Origin: Chloroflexota bacterium
GTDB lineage: Bacteria; Chloroflexota; Anaerolineae; Anaerolineales; Villigracilaceae
Reading direction: 5' to 3'
NCBI GenBank assembly: GCA_016234485.1
Contig: JACRBL010000022.1
Coordinates: 1 to 64,000 of the forward strand
DNA: 64,000 bases
Shown here one piece after another: positions 16,214-24,309 of this stretch; position 1 is the first letter of the stretch; each line of letters opens with the position of its first letter. The notes below the pieces were generated by a model that made no database searches, was not told the DNA's origin, and saw only the letters and a program-made list of their open reading frames with translations. The position numbers and the translations under genes are program-made.

Positions 16214-16690
16214 GATTCCATTCTGTAGGAGACCGTCCACGAATTTTGTCCACGAACACTTGCACTTGCGCCAGGTGCAAGTGTAAACGAATGAGGGCGC
16301 GCCGATTCGCGTATTCGTGTCCCATTCGTGGACGATTGACTTTATTCCGATTCTCTCGCGATCACCTCTTCCAACGTCACCTTCAATGCCTTCGCCAGCC
16401 CCGCCGCCGACGTAAATGTCGGGGCTAACATACGAAGGACTTCGCCCTGGCGTCATCAGTCCAACGGACTTCGTATCTGAGCACGGGGATTCGATCCCCG
16501 TGCGGCGCCCACCCGTCGCGAACGCCCATCGAAGCAGCGAATGTCAGTCAGCGCGGAAGCGTCCGCGTTAATCCGCGTTTTCCACGTCCCATTGAATTTG
16601 AGACGCCTCGTCCCAAATCCGTGATGACGAATATCTATGAAAAAAGTGATAAATATCTTGGCAATTCCCCACCCTGCATGATACAATTTT
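16214..16690. other. Gene-free stretch with decayed repeats and an XRE remnant
   Basis: It contains several inverted words: TTGCACTTGCGCCAGGTGCA, GTCCACGAATTTTGTCCACG, ATTCGTGTCCCATTCGTGGA and GCACGGGGATTCGATCCCCG. It also has one short remnant of a regulator gene (separate entry). I see no intact gene or RNA gene. The CGGGGATTCGATCCCCG palindrome looks like a tRNA T-arm, but no acceptor stem or anticodon arm can be formed around it. Confidence 0.6.
16342..16416 (-). pseudogene. C-terminal remnant of an XRE-type HTH regulator
   Basis: On the minus strand about 24 codons read SAAGLAKALKVTLEEVIARE and end in SE and TAA. This is the typical last part of an XRE/Cro helix-turn-helix (the AKALKVTLEEV pattern). 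Upstream the frame runs into repeat DNA and has no first half, so this is a fragment. It shows that the gap has lost or lacks a regulator gene. Confidence 0.55.
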
Positions 16691-16722
16691 TACGATAAAT
16701 CAGCCTGAAATAGGCTGATTTT
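16682..16722 (+). promoter_or_regulatory. Promoter box and leader hairpin before the iron permease gene
   Basis: TACAAT (16682-16687) could be a -10 box. Just after it lies the hairpin AATCAGCCT / AGGCTGATT with a GAAAT loop followed by TTTTC, which resembles a rho-independent terminator within the leader of the permease gene (ATG 16756). It might be an attenuator, or the end of an older transcript. Confidence 0.45.
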
Positions 16723-16755
16723 CATATCCCAATCCTTTCCACCCAAGAGGTGTCC

Positions 16756-17610
16756 ATGCTCCCAAGTTACCTGCTTTCCCTCCGTGAAGGCATCGAAGCC
16801 GCTCTCATTATCGGCATCGTGCTCGGCGCGTTGCGTCAAATGCGCCGCACAGACCTGGTTCCCGCTGTCTGGACGGGAACGTTCGCTGCGGTCGCGCTCA
16901 GCATTCTGGGTGGCGTCCTGCTCACCAACCTCGGTCTCTCCTTCGAGGGTGCGGCAGAGGAAATCTTCGAGGGCGTCACCATGCTCCTCGCCGCCGCGCT
17001 CCTCACCTGGATGATCTTCTGGATGAGCCGCACCGCCCGCACACTCAAATCTGACCTCGAAGCGGACGTCCACAAAGCCGCGTTCCCTGGCGCTGCCCGC
17101 CAGGGCAAGCGTGGCACGGGCAAGCGCGCCGTCTTCTTCGTGGCCTTCCTCGCCATCCTGCGCGAAGGCATCGAACTCGCCCTCTTCCTCACCGCCTCCG
17201 TCTTCGCCACCGACGCGGTGCAGACCATCCTCGGCGCGCTCCTCGGCCTCGGCACGTCCATCCTGCTCGGTTGGTCAATTTTCGCGGCCATCATCCGCCT
17301 CGATCTGCGCCGCTTCTTCCAAGTCACTGGTTTCCTGCTGATCCTATTCGCGGCAGGTCTCGTGGCGCACGGCGTGCACGAGTTCAACGAGGTCGGCTGG
17401 ATTCCCGCCGTCATCGAGCACGTCTGGGACGTCAACGCCATTGTGGACGAAAAATCCACCTTCGGCCTGCTCCTCAAAGCCCTCTTCGGTTACAACGGCA
17501 ATCCCTCGCTCACCGAAGTCCTCGCCTACGTCGCCTACTTCATCGCGGTCTTCTTCGGGCTACGATTGGCAAACAAACCAAAACCCGTCACAGCAAACCA
17601 GCAAACGTAA
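16756..17610 (+). CDS. efeU: FTR1/EfeU-family high-affinity iron permease
   Basis: 284 residues and about seven hydrophobic helices. Two REGxE motifs, the iron-binding hallmark of FTR1/EfeU, are visible: SLREGIEAAL near the N-terminus and LREGIELALF at about residue 135. The usual length is 270-290. It carries ferric or ferrous iron across the inner membrane, usually with partners EfeO and EfeB, which are not next to it here. The start is ATG 16756, with AGAGG ending 5 bases before it. The GTG at 16750 overlaps that site and is rejected. A strong terminator follows. Confidence 0.92.
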   Translation: MLPSYLLSLREGIEAALIIGIVLGALRQMRRTDLVPAVWTGTFAAVALSILGGVLLTNLGLSFEGAAEEIFEGVTMLLAAALLTWMIFWMSRTARTLKSDLEADVHKAAFPGAARQGKRGTGKRAVFFVAFLAILREGIELALFLTASVFATDAVQTILGALLGLGTSILLGWSIFAAIIRLDLRRFFQVTGFLLILFAAGLVAHGVHEFNEVGWIPAVIEHVWDVNAIVDEKSTFGLLLKALFGYNGNPSLTEVLAYVAYFIAVFFGLRLANKPKPVTANQQT

Positions 17611-17613
17611 CAT

Positions 17614-17642
17614 CATGGCCTGACGCAAGTCAGGCCATTTTT
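17614..17642 (+). terminator. Rho-independent terminator after efeU
   Basis: A perfect 10-bp stem (ATGGCCTGAC / GTCAGGCCAT) with a GCAA tetraloop is followed by TTTTT, 3 bases after the efeU stop. Confidence 0.9.
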
Positions 17643-17649
17643 ATCGTTG

Positions 17650-17655
17650 TATAAT
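17650..17655 (+). promoter_or_regulatory. -10 box giving a probable leaderless nadC transcript
   Basis: TATAAT ends 6 bases before the nadC ATG, and no Shine-Dalgarno sequence is present between them. Transcription would start at or within a base or two of the ATG. No convincing -35 box is visible, because the region overlaps the efeU terminator. Confidence 0.55.
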
Positions 17656-17661
17656 CACGCC

Positions 17662-18492
17662 ATGTTTCCAACCGAAATTCTCGACTGTATTCGCCGCGCC
17701 CTCAACGAAGATATTGGGACAGGCGACGCCACCACCCTTTCCATCGTCCCGCCCGACGCGACCATGCGCGGACAGATCATCGCCAAGCAGGACGGAGTCA
17801 TCGCGGGACTCGACGTCGCCCGCGCCGCCTACGTACTGTTAGACTCCTCCGTGGACTTCTCCGCGCAAGTGGCCGACGGTTCACGCGTCGCCCGCGCGGG
17901 AGTCCTCGCCCTCGTCTCTGGTCGGACCTCGAGCTTGCTCACCGCCGAACGGACGGCGCTCAACTTCCTCGGGCGGATGTCTGGCATTGCCACGTTGACG
18001 CGTCAATTTGTGGACGCGGTCGCTGGCACGCGCGCCGTCATCCTCGACACACGCAAGACCGCGCCAGGTCTGCGCCTCGTGGACAAGTTGGCTGTCAAAT
18101 TCGGCGGCGGCGGAAATCATCGCATTGGCTTGTACGACATGATTCTGATCAAGGACAACCACATTGACTACGCGGGCGGAATCGAAGAAGCCGTCAGACG
18201 CGCACGCGCCTCAAATAGCGGCCTCCAGATCGAAGTTGAAGCACGAACACTCGAGGATGTTAAAGTTGCGTTAGACTTGGACGTCGAAAGAATCCTTTTG
18301 GACAATATGTCGGTTAGTATGATGGCCGAAGCCGTGCGCCTGACGAATGGCCGCGCCAAACTCGAAGCCTCGGGCAACGTCACACTGGAAACCGTCCGCC
18401 GTATCGCCGAAACGGGCGTGGACTTCATCTCCGTCGGCGCGCTGACCCACTCGGCCAAAGTGTTCGATGTGAGTTTTGATTATTTAGGTTGA
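17662..18492 (+). CDS. nadC: Nicotinate-nucleotide pyrophosphorylase (quinolinate phosphoribosyltransferase)
   Basis: 276 residues, normal length. It converts quinolinate and PRPP to nicotinate mononucleotide in de novo NAD synthesis. Conserved elements: NEDIGTGDATT, TAERTALNFLGRMSGIAT, ILDTRKTAPGLRLVDKLAV, GGGGNHRIGLYDMILIKDNH, IEVEARTLEDV, LLDNMS, LEASGNV and ISVGALTHS. ATG 17662 is chosen because it begins the conserved MFPTEIL lead and lies just after a TATAAT. The frame extends 5 codons upstream but without a better start. nadA follows after one palindromic repeat. Confidence 0.95.
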   Translation: MFPTEILDCIRRALNEDIGTGDATTLSIVPPDATMRGQIIAKQDGVIAGLDVARAAYVLLDSSVDFSAQVADGSRVARAGVLALVSGRTSSLLTAERTALNFLGRMSGIATLTRQFVDAVAGTRAVILDTRKTAPGLRLVDKLAVKFGGGGNHRIGLYDMILIKDNHIDYAGGIEEAVRRARASNSGLQIEVEARTLEDVKVALDLDVERILLDNMSVSMMAEAVRLTNGRAKLEASGNVTLETVRRIAETGVDFISVGALTHSAKVFDVSFDYLG

Positions 18493-18494
18493 TT

Positions 18495-18613
18495 CCGTCA
18501 TTGCGAGCCGCCGTCCTGAGCGGAGGGTACTCCCGAAGTCGAAGGATGAGCGGCGAAGCAATCCCCGCGCTAACGAGGAGATTGCTTCGGGCGAGTACGC
18601 CCTCGCAATGACG
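18495..18613. repeat. Palindromic repeat, CGTCATTGCGAG family, copy 2 (longest)
   Basis: The ends CGTCATTGCGAG and CTCGCAATGACG enclose inner GCGAAGCAATC and GAGATTGCTTCG. An extra ~30 bases (GTCCTGAGCGGAGGGTACTC and following) are inserted relative to the other copies. It lies between nadC and nadA. Confidence 0.85.
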
Positions 18614-18632
18614 AAAACAAGTAGAGGTAAAC

Positions 18633-19676
18633 ATGAACGCTGAAGTTCAAGCAATGTACGACAAAATGCGGGCGAAACTCGAAAAGGTTGTCCCCGATGT
18701 GGAACTGCGGATCAAGGCCGAGATCGCCGTGGAGATCAACGCGCTGAAAGTGGAGCGCAATGCGGTCATCCTCGGCCACAACTACATGGAGCCTGCGCTG
18801 TTCTACTCCATCCCCGATTTCGTGGGTGACTCGCTCGACTTGAGCCGCAAAGCCGCGCAGACCGACAAGGATGTGATCGTCTTCTGCGGCGTCAGGTTCA
18901 TGGCCGAGACCGCGAAGCTTTTGAACCCGACCAAGACCGTGCTTTTGCCATCGGAAAAGGCGGGCTGTTCACTGGCGGCTTCGATTACCGCGCAGGACGT
19001 GCGCGACTTGAAGGCGCTCTTCCCTGGCGTGCCCGTCGTGACCTACGTCAACACCTACGCGGATGTGAAGGCCGAGAGCGACATCTGCTGTACGTCAAGC
19101 AATGCGATGGCCGTGGTGGAATCGCTCAAGAGCGACAAGGTCATTTTCCTGCCCGACGAGTATTTGGCCGCAAACGTGGCGCGCGAGATGGGAAAGAAAA
19201 TCATCTACCCGAAAAAGGGAAAGAACGGATTGGAAGTGGATGACACAGGCGATTACCAAATGATCGGCTGGCGCGGACGTTGCGAAGTCCACGAGAAATT
19301 TACCGTCAACGATATCCAGACCGTGCGCGCCCAATTCCCCGAGGTGGCGGTACTGTCGCACCCCGAGTGCAGTCCCGATGTCACCGCCGCGTCCGATTTT
19401 TCGGGGAGCACCAACGCGATGATCAAGTTCGTAAAAGAGTCCACTGCGCCACAATATCTGGTTCTCACCGAATGCGCCATGGGCGACAACATCGCCGCCG
19501 CCAATCCCGAAAAGGACATGCTGCGCCTGTGCATGGTGCGCTGTCCGCATATGAACACCATCACGATGGAAGATACGCTCAACGCGCTGAAACTCAACCG
19601 CTACGTGATCGATGTGCCAGAGGAGATTCGGGTTCGGGCGGCGCGGTCGGTGCAGAGGATGATCGAGATTGGGTAG
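18633..19676 (+). CDS. nadA: Quinolinate synthase NadA
   Basis: 347 residues. It makes quinolinate from iminoaspartate and dihydroxyacetone phosphate using a [4Fe-4S] cluster. Conserved parts: VILGHNYMEPALF, DFVGDSLDLSRKA, FCGVRFMAETAKLL, PSEKAGCSLA (cluster Cys), VTYVNTYADVKAESD, CCTSSNA, SHPECSPDV (cluster Cys), FSGSTNAMI, TECAMGDNI and MVRCPHMNTITMEDTL (third Cys). AGAGGT lies 7 bases before the ATG. The gene lies between nadC and the AT-rich cargo that separates it from nadB. Confidence 0.96.
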   Translation: MNAEVQAMYDKMRAKLEKVVPDVELRIKAEIAVEINALKVERNAVILGHNYMEPALFYSIPDFVGDSLDLSRKAAQTDKDVIVFCGVRFMAETAKLLNPTKTVLLPSEKAGCSLAASITAQDVRDLKALFPGVPVVTYVNTYADVKAESDICCTSSNAMAVVESLKSDKVIFLPDEYLAANVAREMGKKIIYPKKGKNGLEVDDTGDYQMIGWRGRCEVHEKFTVNDIQTVRAQFPEVAVLSHPECSPDVTAASDFSGSTNAMIKFVKESTAPQYLVLTECAMGDNIAAANPEKDMLRLCMVRCPHMNTITMEDTLNALKLNRYVIDVPEEIRVRAARSVQRMIEIG

Positions 19677-19767
19677 GGAGGTTGGGGAGGTGGATGGTTG
19701 CGTAGTTCGGTAGTTTGGAGTAGCCAACCATCACTTTTGTCATCGACATATGTTGATTGAGGTAATA

Positions 19768-20508
19768 ATGAGAATTCTGTGGATAAACCCAATAGGAACA
19801 CATGAATTTGATCAACAGATCATCGCGCATTTAAGCGACTACAAACGAAGTGATACCCTTTTAGATATTGTTTCTTTTGAAAACTCCCTTCCCAAAAATC
19901 TAGAATATCATAGTTACGAAGTGCTAGTTGGTCCTTTTATTCTGAGAGCAATACGAAAGGCGTCCGTCGAACATTACGACGCAGCGATTGTGGGATGTTT
20001 TTATGATGTTATCCTCCATGCCGCCAGAGAAATTTCTGGGAAGATGATGGTAATAGGTCCATGTCAAGCATCTGTTGTGACAGCGGCAAATCTTGGAAAC
20101 AGTTTTTCGGTGTTGGTTGGGCGACGCAAATGGATTCCCAAAATGAAAAGAAATATTCTTGAATATGGATATGGGGGGTTCTTAACTTCATTACGAGAGG
20201 TCAATCTGTCTGTGGATGACTTTGACAACAATTACGAATTGACCTATAGTAAATTGCTAGAACAAAGTCGCTTGGCGATTGAGCAAGATAAAGCCGAAGT
20301 TATTATTCTAGGATGTACCGCCGCAGATAAATACTATCGAGATCTGCAAAAAGAACTGCCTGTTCCCCTACTTGATTCGGAAGTCACCGCGCTAAAGTTT
20401 GCTGAATTCTGCGCAGATTTGGCTATAAGTTGCGGAGTACTTCCTAGCCGCCTGTTTGGTAGCGAGCCTCCGCCATTTTTGGATCTCGATAATTTCTTAA
20501 AAGCATAA
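19768..20508 (+). CDS. Aspartate/glutamate or hydantoin racemase family protein
   Basis: 246 residues, the usual size for the Asp/Glu/hydantoin racemase superfamily. Two catalytic cysteines sit in typical places: IVGCFYDVIL (first) and IILGCTAADKYY (second). The N-terminal MRILWINPIGT matches the 'NP' substrate loop of hydantoin racemases. Racemases of this kind act without cofactor by two-cysteine proton transfer. The substrate cannot be told. GAGGT precedes ATG 19768. The gene and the two after it are much more AT-rich than nadA and nadB, so they look acquired. Confidence 0.82.
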   Translation: MRILWINPIGTHEFDQQIIAHLSDYKRSDTLLDIVSFENSLPKNLEYHSYEVLVGPFILRAIRKASVEHYDAAIVGCFYDVILHAAREISGKMMVIGPCQASVVTAANLGNSFSVLVGRRKWIPKMKRNILEYGYGGFLTSLREVNLSVDDFDNNYELTYSKLLEQSRLAIEQDKAEVIILGCTAADKYYRDLQKELPVPLLDSEVTALKFAEFCADLAISCGVLPSRLFGSEPPPFLDLDNFLKA

Positions 20509-20554
20509 GCGGTGTATTGTAGTAAAATTGACTTGAAAAGCAAGGAGAAATGGT

Positions 20555-20821
20555 ATGCCTAGGTGTCCAGATTACTTGAACCCAGATGATTTTGATAAAT
20601 TGGCTGATTCATTAGGACTTCAGTTGACAGATTCTGGCGTTGGTGCATTAGGAGAAGTAATAGAAAACATAGCAACGCAAATCCTCCGAGAATCTGCCAA
20701 AGCCAGCAACAATAGCAAGAAACTCGACTTGGAAAGTATTATTTCAACAGCGAAAATACTTGGAATAAAAGTCGAGTTGAGCGACTCTGAGAAAAAGGTG
20801 ATTAAAAAGGCGGAGTTATAA
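20555..20821 (+). CDS. Small acidic hypothetical protein
   Basis: 88 residues, no membrane segment, predicted mostly helical (LADSLGLQLTDSGVGALGEV, ENIATQILRESAKASNNSKK). AAGGAG precedes the ATG at about 8 bases. It is followed 3 bases later by the membrane protein gene, so the pair is likely one operon. I recognise no family. The C-terminal half (LDLESIISTAKILGIKVELS) could be a short DNA- or protein-binding helical bundle. Confidence 0.7.
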   Translation: MPRCPDYLNPDDFDKLADSLGLQLTDSGVGALGEVIENIATQILRESAKASNNSKKLDLESIISTAKILGIKVELSDSEKKVIKKAEL

Positions 20822-20824
20822 CCC

Positions 20825-21478
20825 ATGTTGACCAATGGACAGTTTCAATCAAAGGTCGGATGGGATGAACTCGTGCTCGTTGTTTATAGCGTTCTGGTTG
20901 GGCTGTCACTTGATAAAAGTTTTGATTTCTTTGCAAATTCACAAGATAAGGTATCCAGTGGAATCTTGTTGGTCGGTATAATTATTGTTGTAATAGAAAA
21001 CTGGGTATATTTGCCCCTGTACCTCAAAGTAATTGATATTCAGTCAACCAATGAAGTAAGTTTGTATGTATCGGCTGCAATTATGTATTCTTGTATACCC
21101 GCGCTGTATCTTGCAAAGACAGATGGAACTTTCTTCACTGCTCCCGAATGGATTTTGGTGAATTTTTCCCTCATCTGCCTTATTGACGCACTTACGAAGT
21201 TATCAACACTAGGAAAAATGCGGGAGAAATACAAACTCTCAGAGATGAGTGAGATAGAAAAAGAATTAGCAGGTACATATGTCTTTTACGCATTCACTGG
21301 AATTTTCTATACGATCTTGCTGGCCGCGCTTGTAATAATGGTCAATTTATCCCAAATGAGCCTCCTAGTGCAATCAATAATCACAACAGGTAGTTGGTTG
21401 ATAATTCGAGCCATTGATAGGATTGCCATTCCAAGAACTACTAATGCTTTGGCATACTTCTATTTGGGTAAACGTTAA
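20825..21478 (+). CDS. Integral membrane protein, unknown function
   Basis: 217 residues with about six hydrophobic segments: WDELVLVVYSVLVGLSL, GILLVGIIIVVIENWVYLPL, SLYVSAAIMYSCIPALYL, WILVNFSLICLIDAL, FYAFTGIFYTILLAALVIMV and LLVQSIITTGSWLIIRAI. It begins 3 bases after the small acidic protein. The pair might form a two-gene unit (soluble plus membrane), but nothing ties it to a named system. It is AT-rich and followed by a strong terminator. Confidence 0.75.
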   Translation: MLTNGQFQSKVGWDELVLVVYSVLVGLSLDKSFDFFANSQDKVSSGILLVGIIIVVIENWVYLPLYLKVIDIQSTNEVSLYVSAAIMYSCIPALYLAKTDGTFFTAPEWILVNFSLICLIDALTKLSTLGKMREKYKLSEMSEIEKELAGTYVFYAFTGIFYTILLAALVIMVNLSQMSLLVQSIITTGSWLIIRAIDRIAIPRTTNALAYFYLGKR

Positions 21479-21502
21479 TTACTAAATTTACAAACTACTT
21501 TC

Positions 21503-21539
21503 ACTAACAGCGGTTTCAACAAACCGCTGTTAGTTTTTA
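21503..21539 (+). terminator. Rho-independent terminator
   Basis: A perfect 14-bp stem (ACTAACAGCGGTTT / AAACCGCTGTTAGT) with a CAAC loop is followed by TTTTTA. It ends the AT-rich three-gene unit. Confidence 0.9.
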
Positions 21540-21827
21540 AAGAGAATGGCGCTTCGTCAACTCTCAACACTCAGCCTCAATCCGCTCGAGCGGACTTCGC
21601 AAAAATAGCGCGGGTGATTCATCCCCGTGCAGGCTACCAGCCTGGATACCGCCCCTCGAATCAGAAAGTATCGGAAGGGACGAAAATTTCAGCCCTCCGA
21701 TATGTTGTACAATTCAAGAAAAACTGATATATCGAACGCCATATATCATTCGAACCAACATATCCTCGCAACGACAGAATAACTGTCTACGTGTCTCCCT
21801 GTATACCTATCCACTCCCTGAGGAACC
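21540..21827. other. Gene-free stretch before nadB
   Basis: About 290 bases with decayed palindromes (CCGCTCGAGCGG, GCAGGCTACCAGCCTGGAT) and a TTGTACAATTC box near 21703. I see no ORF with coding character. The nadB promoter is probably here, but no clear -35/-10 pair stands out. Confidence 0.5.
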
Positions 21828-23435
21828 ATGCTCCAAACAGACGTACTCATCATCGGCACGGGGATCGCGGGGGCAACGGCGGCGCTGAAGTTGGCGGAAG
21901 ATCCCAACCGTCACATCACCATCATCACGCGCGAACTCGACCCGCACGAATCCAACACGGGGTACGCGCAGGGGGGGATCATCAGCCGCGGTCCCGACGA
22001 CAGCGCCGACCTGCTGGTGAAGGACATCCTCGAGGCGGGCGCGGGCGCGTCCCTGCCGAGCGCGGCGCGCATTCTGGCGGAGGAGGGACCTCCGTTGCTG
22101 GAAAAAATTCTGATTGCCGCGGCCCGCGTCCCGTTCGACAGAGGCGAGGACGAGAACTATGAATGGGGTCAGGAGGCCGCGCATTCGCGTCGTCGAATCC
22201 TGCATGTCGGCGATGGGACGGGTCGCGCCATCGCGCGCGGACTCGTCGCGCAGTTGAAGTCGAAGCCCAACATCCAGTGGTTCACCAACGCCACCGCCGT
22301 TGACCTGATCACGTACCCGCACCACTCGCGCAACCCGCTTGACACGTACAAGCCGATCACCTGTCACGGCGCGTACGTGTTCGACCGCAACAAGGGCGCG
22401 GTGCACCGAACGCTGGCGGGCGTGACGGTTCTCGCGACAGGCGGGATTGGTCGCATTTACCGAAACACCACCAACCCCGTGGGCGCGCGCGGCGACGGGC
22501 TGGCGATGGCATCGCGGGCGGGCGCGCGGATCATCAACGCGGAGTACGTGCAGTTCCACCCGACCGCGCTGGCCGTGCCTGGCGCGGAGGGATTTTTGAT
22601 CAGCGAGGCGGTGCGCGGCGAGGGCGGGATTTTGCTCACGCCCGAGGGGCGGCCGTTCATGGAAAAGTACGCGCCCGAGTGGAAGGATCTCGCGCCGCGT
22701 GACGTGGTGGCGCGTGCCATTCATCAGGAAATGACCGAGCACGCGTACACGTACGTGTTGCTCGACATCGCTTCGCACATGGACGCCGCGGCGCTGCGCG
22801 AACGGTTCCCGAACATTTACGCAACCTGTCTCAAGGCGGGCATTGACATCACGCGCGAGCCGATTCCCGTGGTGCCTGCCGCGCATTATTTCTGCGGCGG
22901 CGTGCAGGTGGATGAGTGGGGACAGTCGAACATCGCGAATTTGTACGCGGTGGGTGAGGTCTCGTGCACGGGATTGCACGGCGCGAACCGACTGGCATCC
23001 ACGTCGCTGTTGGAGGGGTTGGTGTGGGGCGAGCGCGCGGGGGTGCATATTGCCAATTCACCTAACCCTCCAGCGCCTTTCCCTGCAGGGGAAGGGGGGG
23101 CGGCTATCCCCGCGTGGGACGAAAGCGGCCTGACCGACGACCGTGACCCCGCGCTGATCCAGGGCGATATGCAGACCATCCAAAATATCATGTGGCACTA
23201 CGTGGGACTCGTCCGCAGCGGGGACCGTCTCTCGCGCGCCATCCGTGAGTTGCGTCACCTGCAAAACGAGATCGAGACCTTCTACCGCACCACCAAACTC
23301 AGCGACGGTCTCATCGGCCTGCGCAATGCGGTCGAGGCCGCGCTGATCGTGGCACAGTCCGCGCAGCATAATCGGCAGAGCCGCGGGTGCCATTATCGGG
23401 TCGATTCGGTGGAGGGAGGGGATCGGTTGATATAA
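21828..23435 (+). CDS. nadB: L-aspartate oxidase NadB
   Basis: 535 residues. It oxidises L-aspartate to iminoaspartate, the substrate of NadA. The FAD-binding start is VLIIGTGIAGATAALKLAE. Other family motifs: NTGYAQGGI, RRILHVGDGTG, VLATGGIGRIYRNTTNP, GDGLAMASRAGA, EYVQFHPTAL, FLISEAVRGEGG, HYFCGGVQVDEWGQS, LYAVGEVSCTGLHGANRLAS and SLLEGLVWGERA. At 23058-23104 the reading frame crosses a word repeat (CCTCCAGCGCCTTTCCC... GGGGAAGG) that codes for NPPAPFPAGEGGAA, an insert that is not conserved in the family. ATG 21828 has a weak GAGG upstream. Confidence 0.95.
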   Translation: MLQTDVLIIGTGIAGATAALKLAEDPNRHITIITRELDPHESNTGYAQGGIISRGPDDSADLLVKDILEAGAGASLPSAARILAEEGPPLLEKILIAAARVPFDRGEDENYEWGQEAAHSRRRILHVGDGTGRAIARGLVAQLKSKPNIQWFTNATAVDLITYPHHSRNPLDTYKPITCHGAYVFDRNKGAVHRTLAGVTVLATGGIGRIYRNTTNPVGARGDGLAMASRAGARIINAEYVQFHPTALAVPGAEGFLISEAVRGEGGILLTPEGRPFMEKYAPEWKDLAPRDVVARAIHQEMTEHAYTYVLLDIASHMDAAALRERFPNIYATCLKAGIDITREPIPVVPAAHYFCGGVQVDEWGQSNIANLYAVGEVSCTGLHGANRLASTSLLEGLVWGERAGVHIANSPNPPAPFPAGEGGAAIPAWDESGLTDDRDPALIQGDMQTIQNIMWHYVGLVRSGDRLSRAIRELRHLQNEIETFYRTTKLSDGLIGLRNAVEAALIVAQSAQHNRQSRGCHYRVDSVEGGDRLI

Positions 23436-23456
23436 TGCGTACAACCGTCGTATAAT
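23427..23456 (+). promoter_or_regulatory. Sigma70-like promoter of the TIR-transmembrane gene
   Basis: TTGATA (23427-23432, overlapping the nadB stop) and TATAAT (23451-23456) are spaced by 18 bases. A GGTGGA ribosome site and ATG 23482 follow. The gene thus has its own promoter, though read-through from nadB is possible because no terminator intervenes. Confidence 0.65.
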
Positions 23457-23481
23457 TTCAACAACCCCATCGGTGGAAACT

Positions 23482-24309
23482 ATGGCAGAAACCAAACGAC
23501 CCCTCAAAGTTTTTCTTTGTCACGCTTCGGCAGATAAACCCGCGGTGCGTGCTTTGTATAAGCGTCTAAAATCTGACGGGATTGACGCTTGGCTAGATGA
23601 AGAGAGTTTGCTTCCTGGCGCATATTGGCGCGACGAAATCCCCAAAGCGATACAAGAGGCGGACGTTGTTATAGTCTGTCTATCGAAGAATTCTGTGACA
23701 AAAGATGGATATATTCAGAAAGAAATCAAATTTGCTCTTGATCAAGCAGATGAAAAAATAGAAGGAACCATTTTTCTGATTCCTGCAAAACTGGAAGAGT
23801 GTGATGTGCCACGCCGTTTCCAAAATTGGCATTGGGTGAATCTGTTTTTCGATGGAAACGAGCTCGATAATATTGGGTATTCGAGACTTTTTCGGTCACT
23901 CCAAATTCGTTCTGAACGTTTGAGTACGTTTACGCCAAGTCCTTCTGTCGTTCCCAGCAAACCAAACGATGAAGAAAGAAACCTTCCTTCTGTCTTGATC
24001 GAGGATAATATCCAAACACCCCCAACGACCATAAGTAAGATGCCAACAACGGAGACTTCACCAGTCAAATCGGCTCGTCAAAAAACACGAACCCCAACTT
24101 CCAATACAAGCAAAAACATTAGATCATCAACATCAAAGAAACTTCAAAAACAAGACACGTTGATATATCAAAATGAAATGAAAGAGTCTCAAACGCAATT
24201 ATTACCTGACTACTATGCCTCAAGAGAAGTAGATGGATCTTTTGTCTTCGGGTGGGTCGTTGGGATAGCAATATTAGTTTACGTAATAACTCTGATACTA
24301 AGCTACTGA
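23482..24309 (+). CDS. TIR-domain protein with C-terminal membrane anchor
   Basis: 275 residues. The N-terminal ~140 residues are a TIR domain: LKVFLCHASADKPAVRALYK, DAWLDEESLLPGAYW (the loop with the DEES...G pattern), VVIVCLSKNSV, and GYIQKEIKFAL with the glutamate expected in NAD-cleaving TIRs. A ~100-residue Thr/Ser/Pro/Lys-rich linker follows (TTETSPVKSARQKTR). One membrane helix lies at the very end (FGWVVGIAILVYVITLILSY). Tail-anchored TIR proteins occur in defence and signalling, but the partner is unknown. It sits 46 bases behind nadB, the first enzyme of NAD synthesis. Confidence 0.85.
   Translation: MAETKRPLKVFLCHASADKPAVRALYKRLKSDGIDAWLDEESLLPGAYWRDEIPKAIQEADVVIVCLSKNSVTKDGYIQKEIKFALDQADEKIEGTIFLIPAKLEECDVPRRFQNWHWVNLFFDGNELDNIGYSRLFRSLQIRSERLSTFTPSPSVVPSKPNDEERNLPSVLIEDNIQTPPTTISKMPTTETSPVKSARQKTRTPTSNTSKNIRSSTSKKLQKQDTLIYQNEMKESQTQLLPDYYASREVDGSFVFGWVVGIAILVYVITLILSY

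Noticed and set aside
16480..16506. GCACGGGGATTCGATCCCCG resembles a tRNA T-arm
   Set aside because: No acceptor stem, D-arm or anticodon arm can be folded around it, and similar palindromes occur in other gaps of the window.
21807..23048. 413-codon minus-strand ORF opposite nadB
   Set aside because: Arg/His-rich shadow of nadB without motifs.
17662..23435. A single nadCAB operon
   Set aside because: A repeat element lies between nadC and nadA, and an AT-rich unit with its own terminator separates nadA from nadB.
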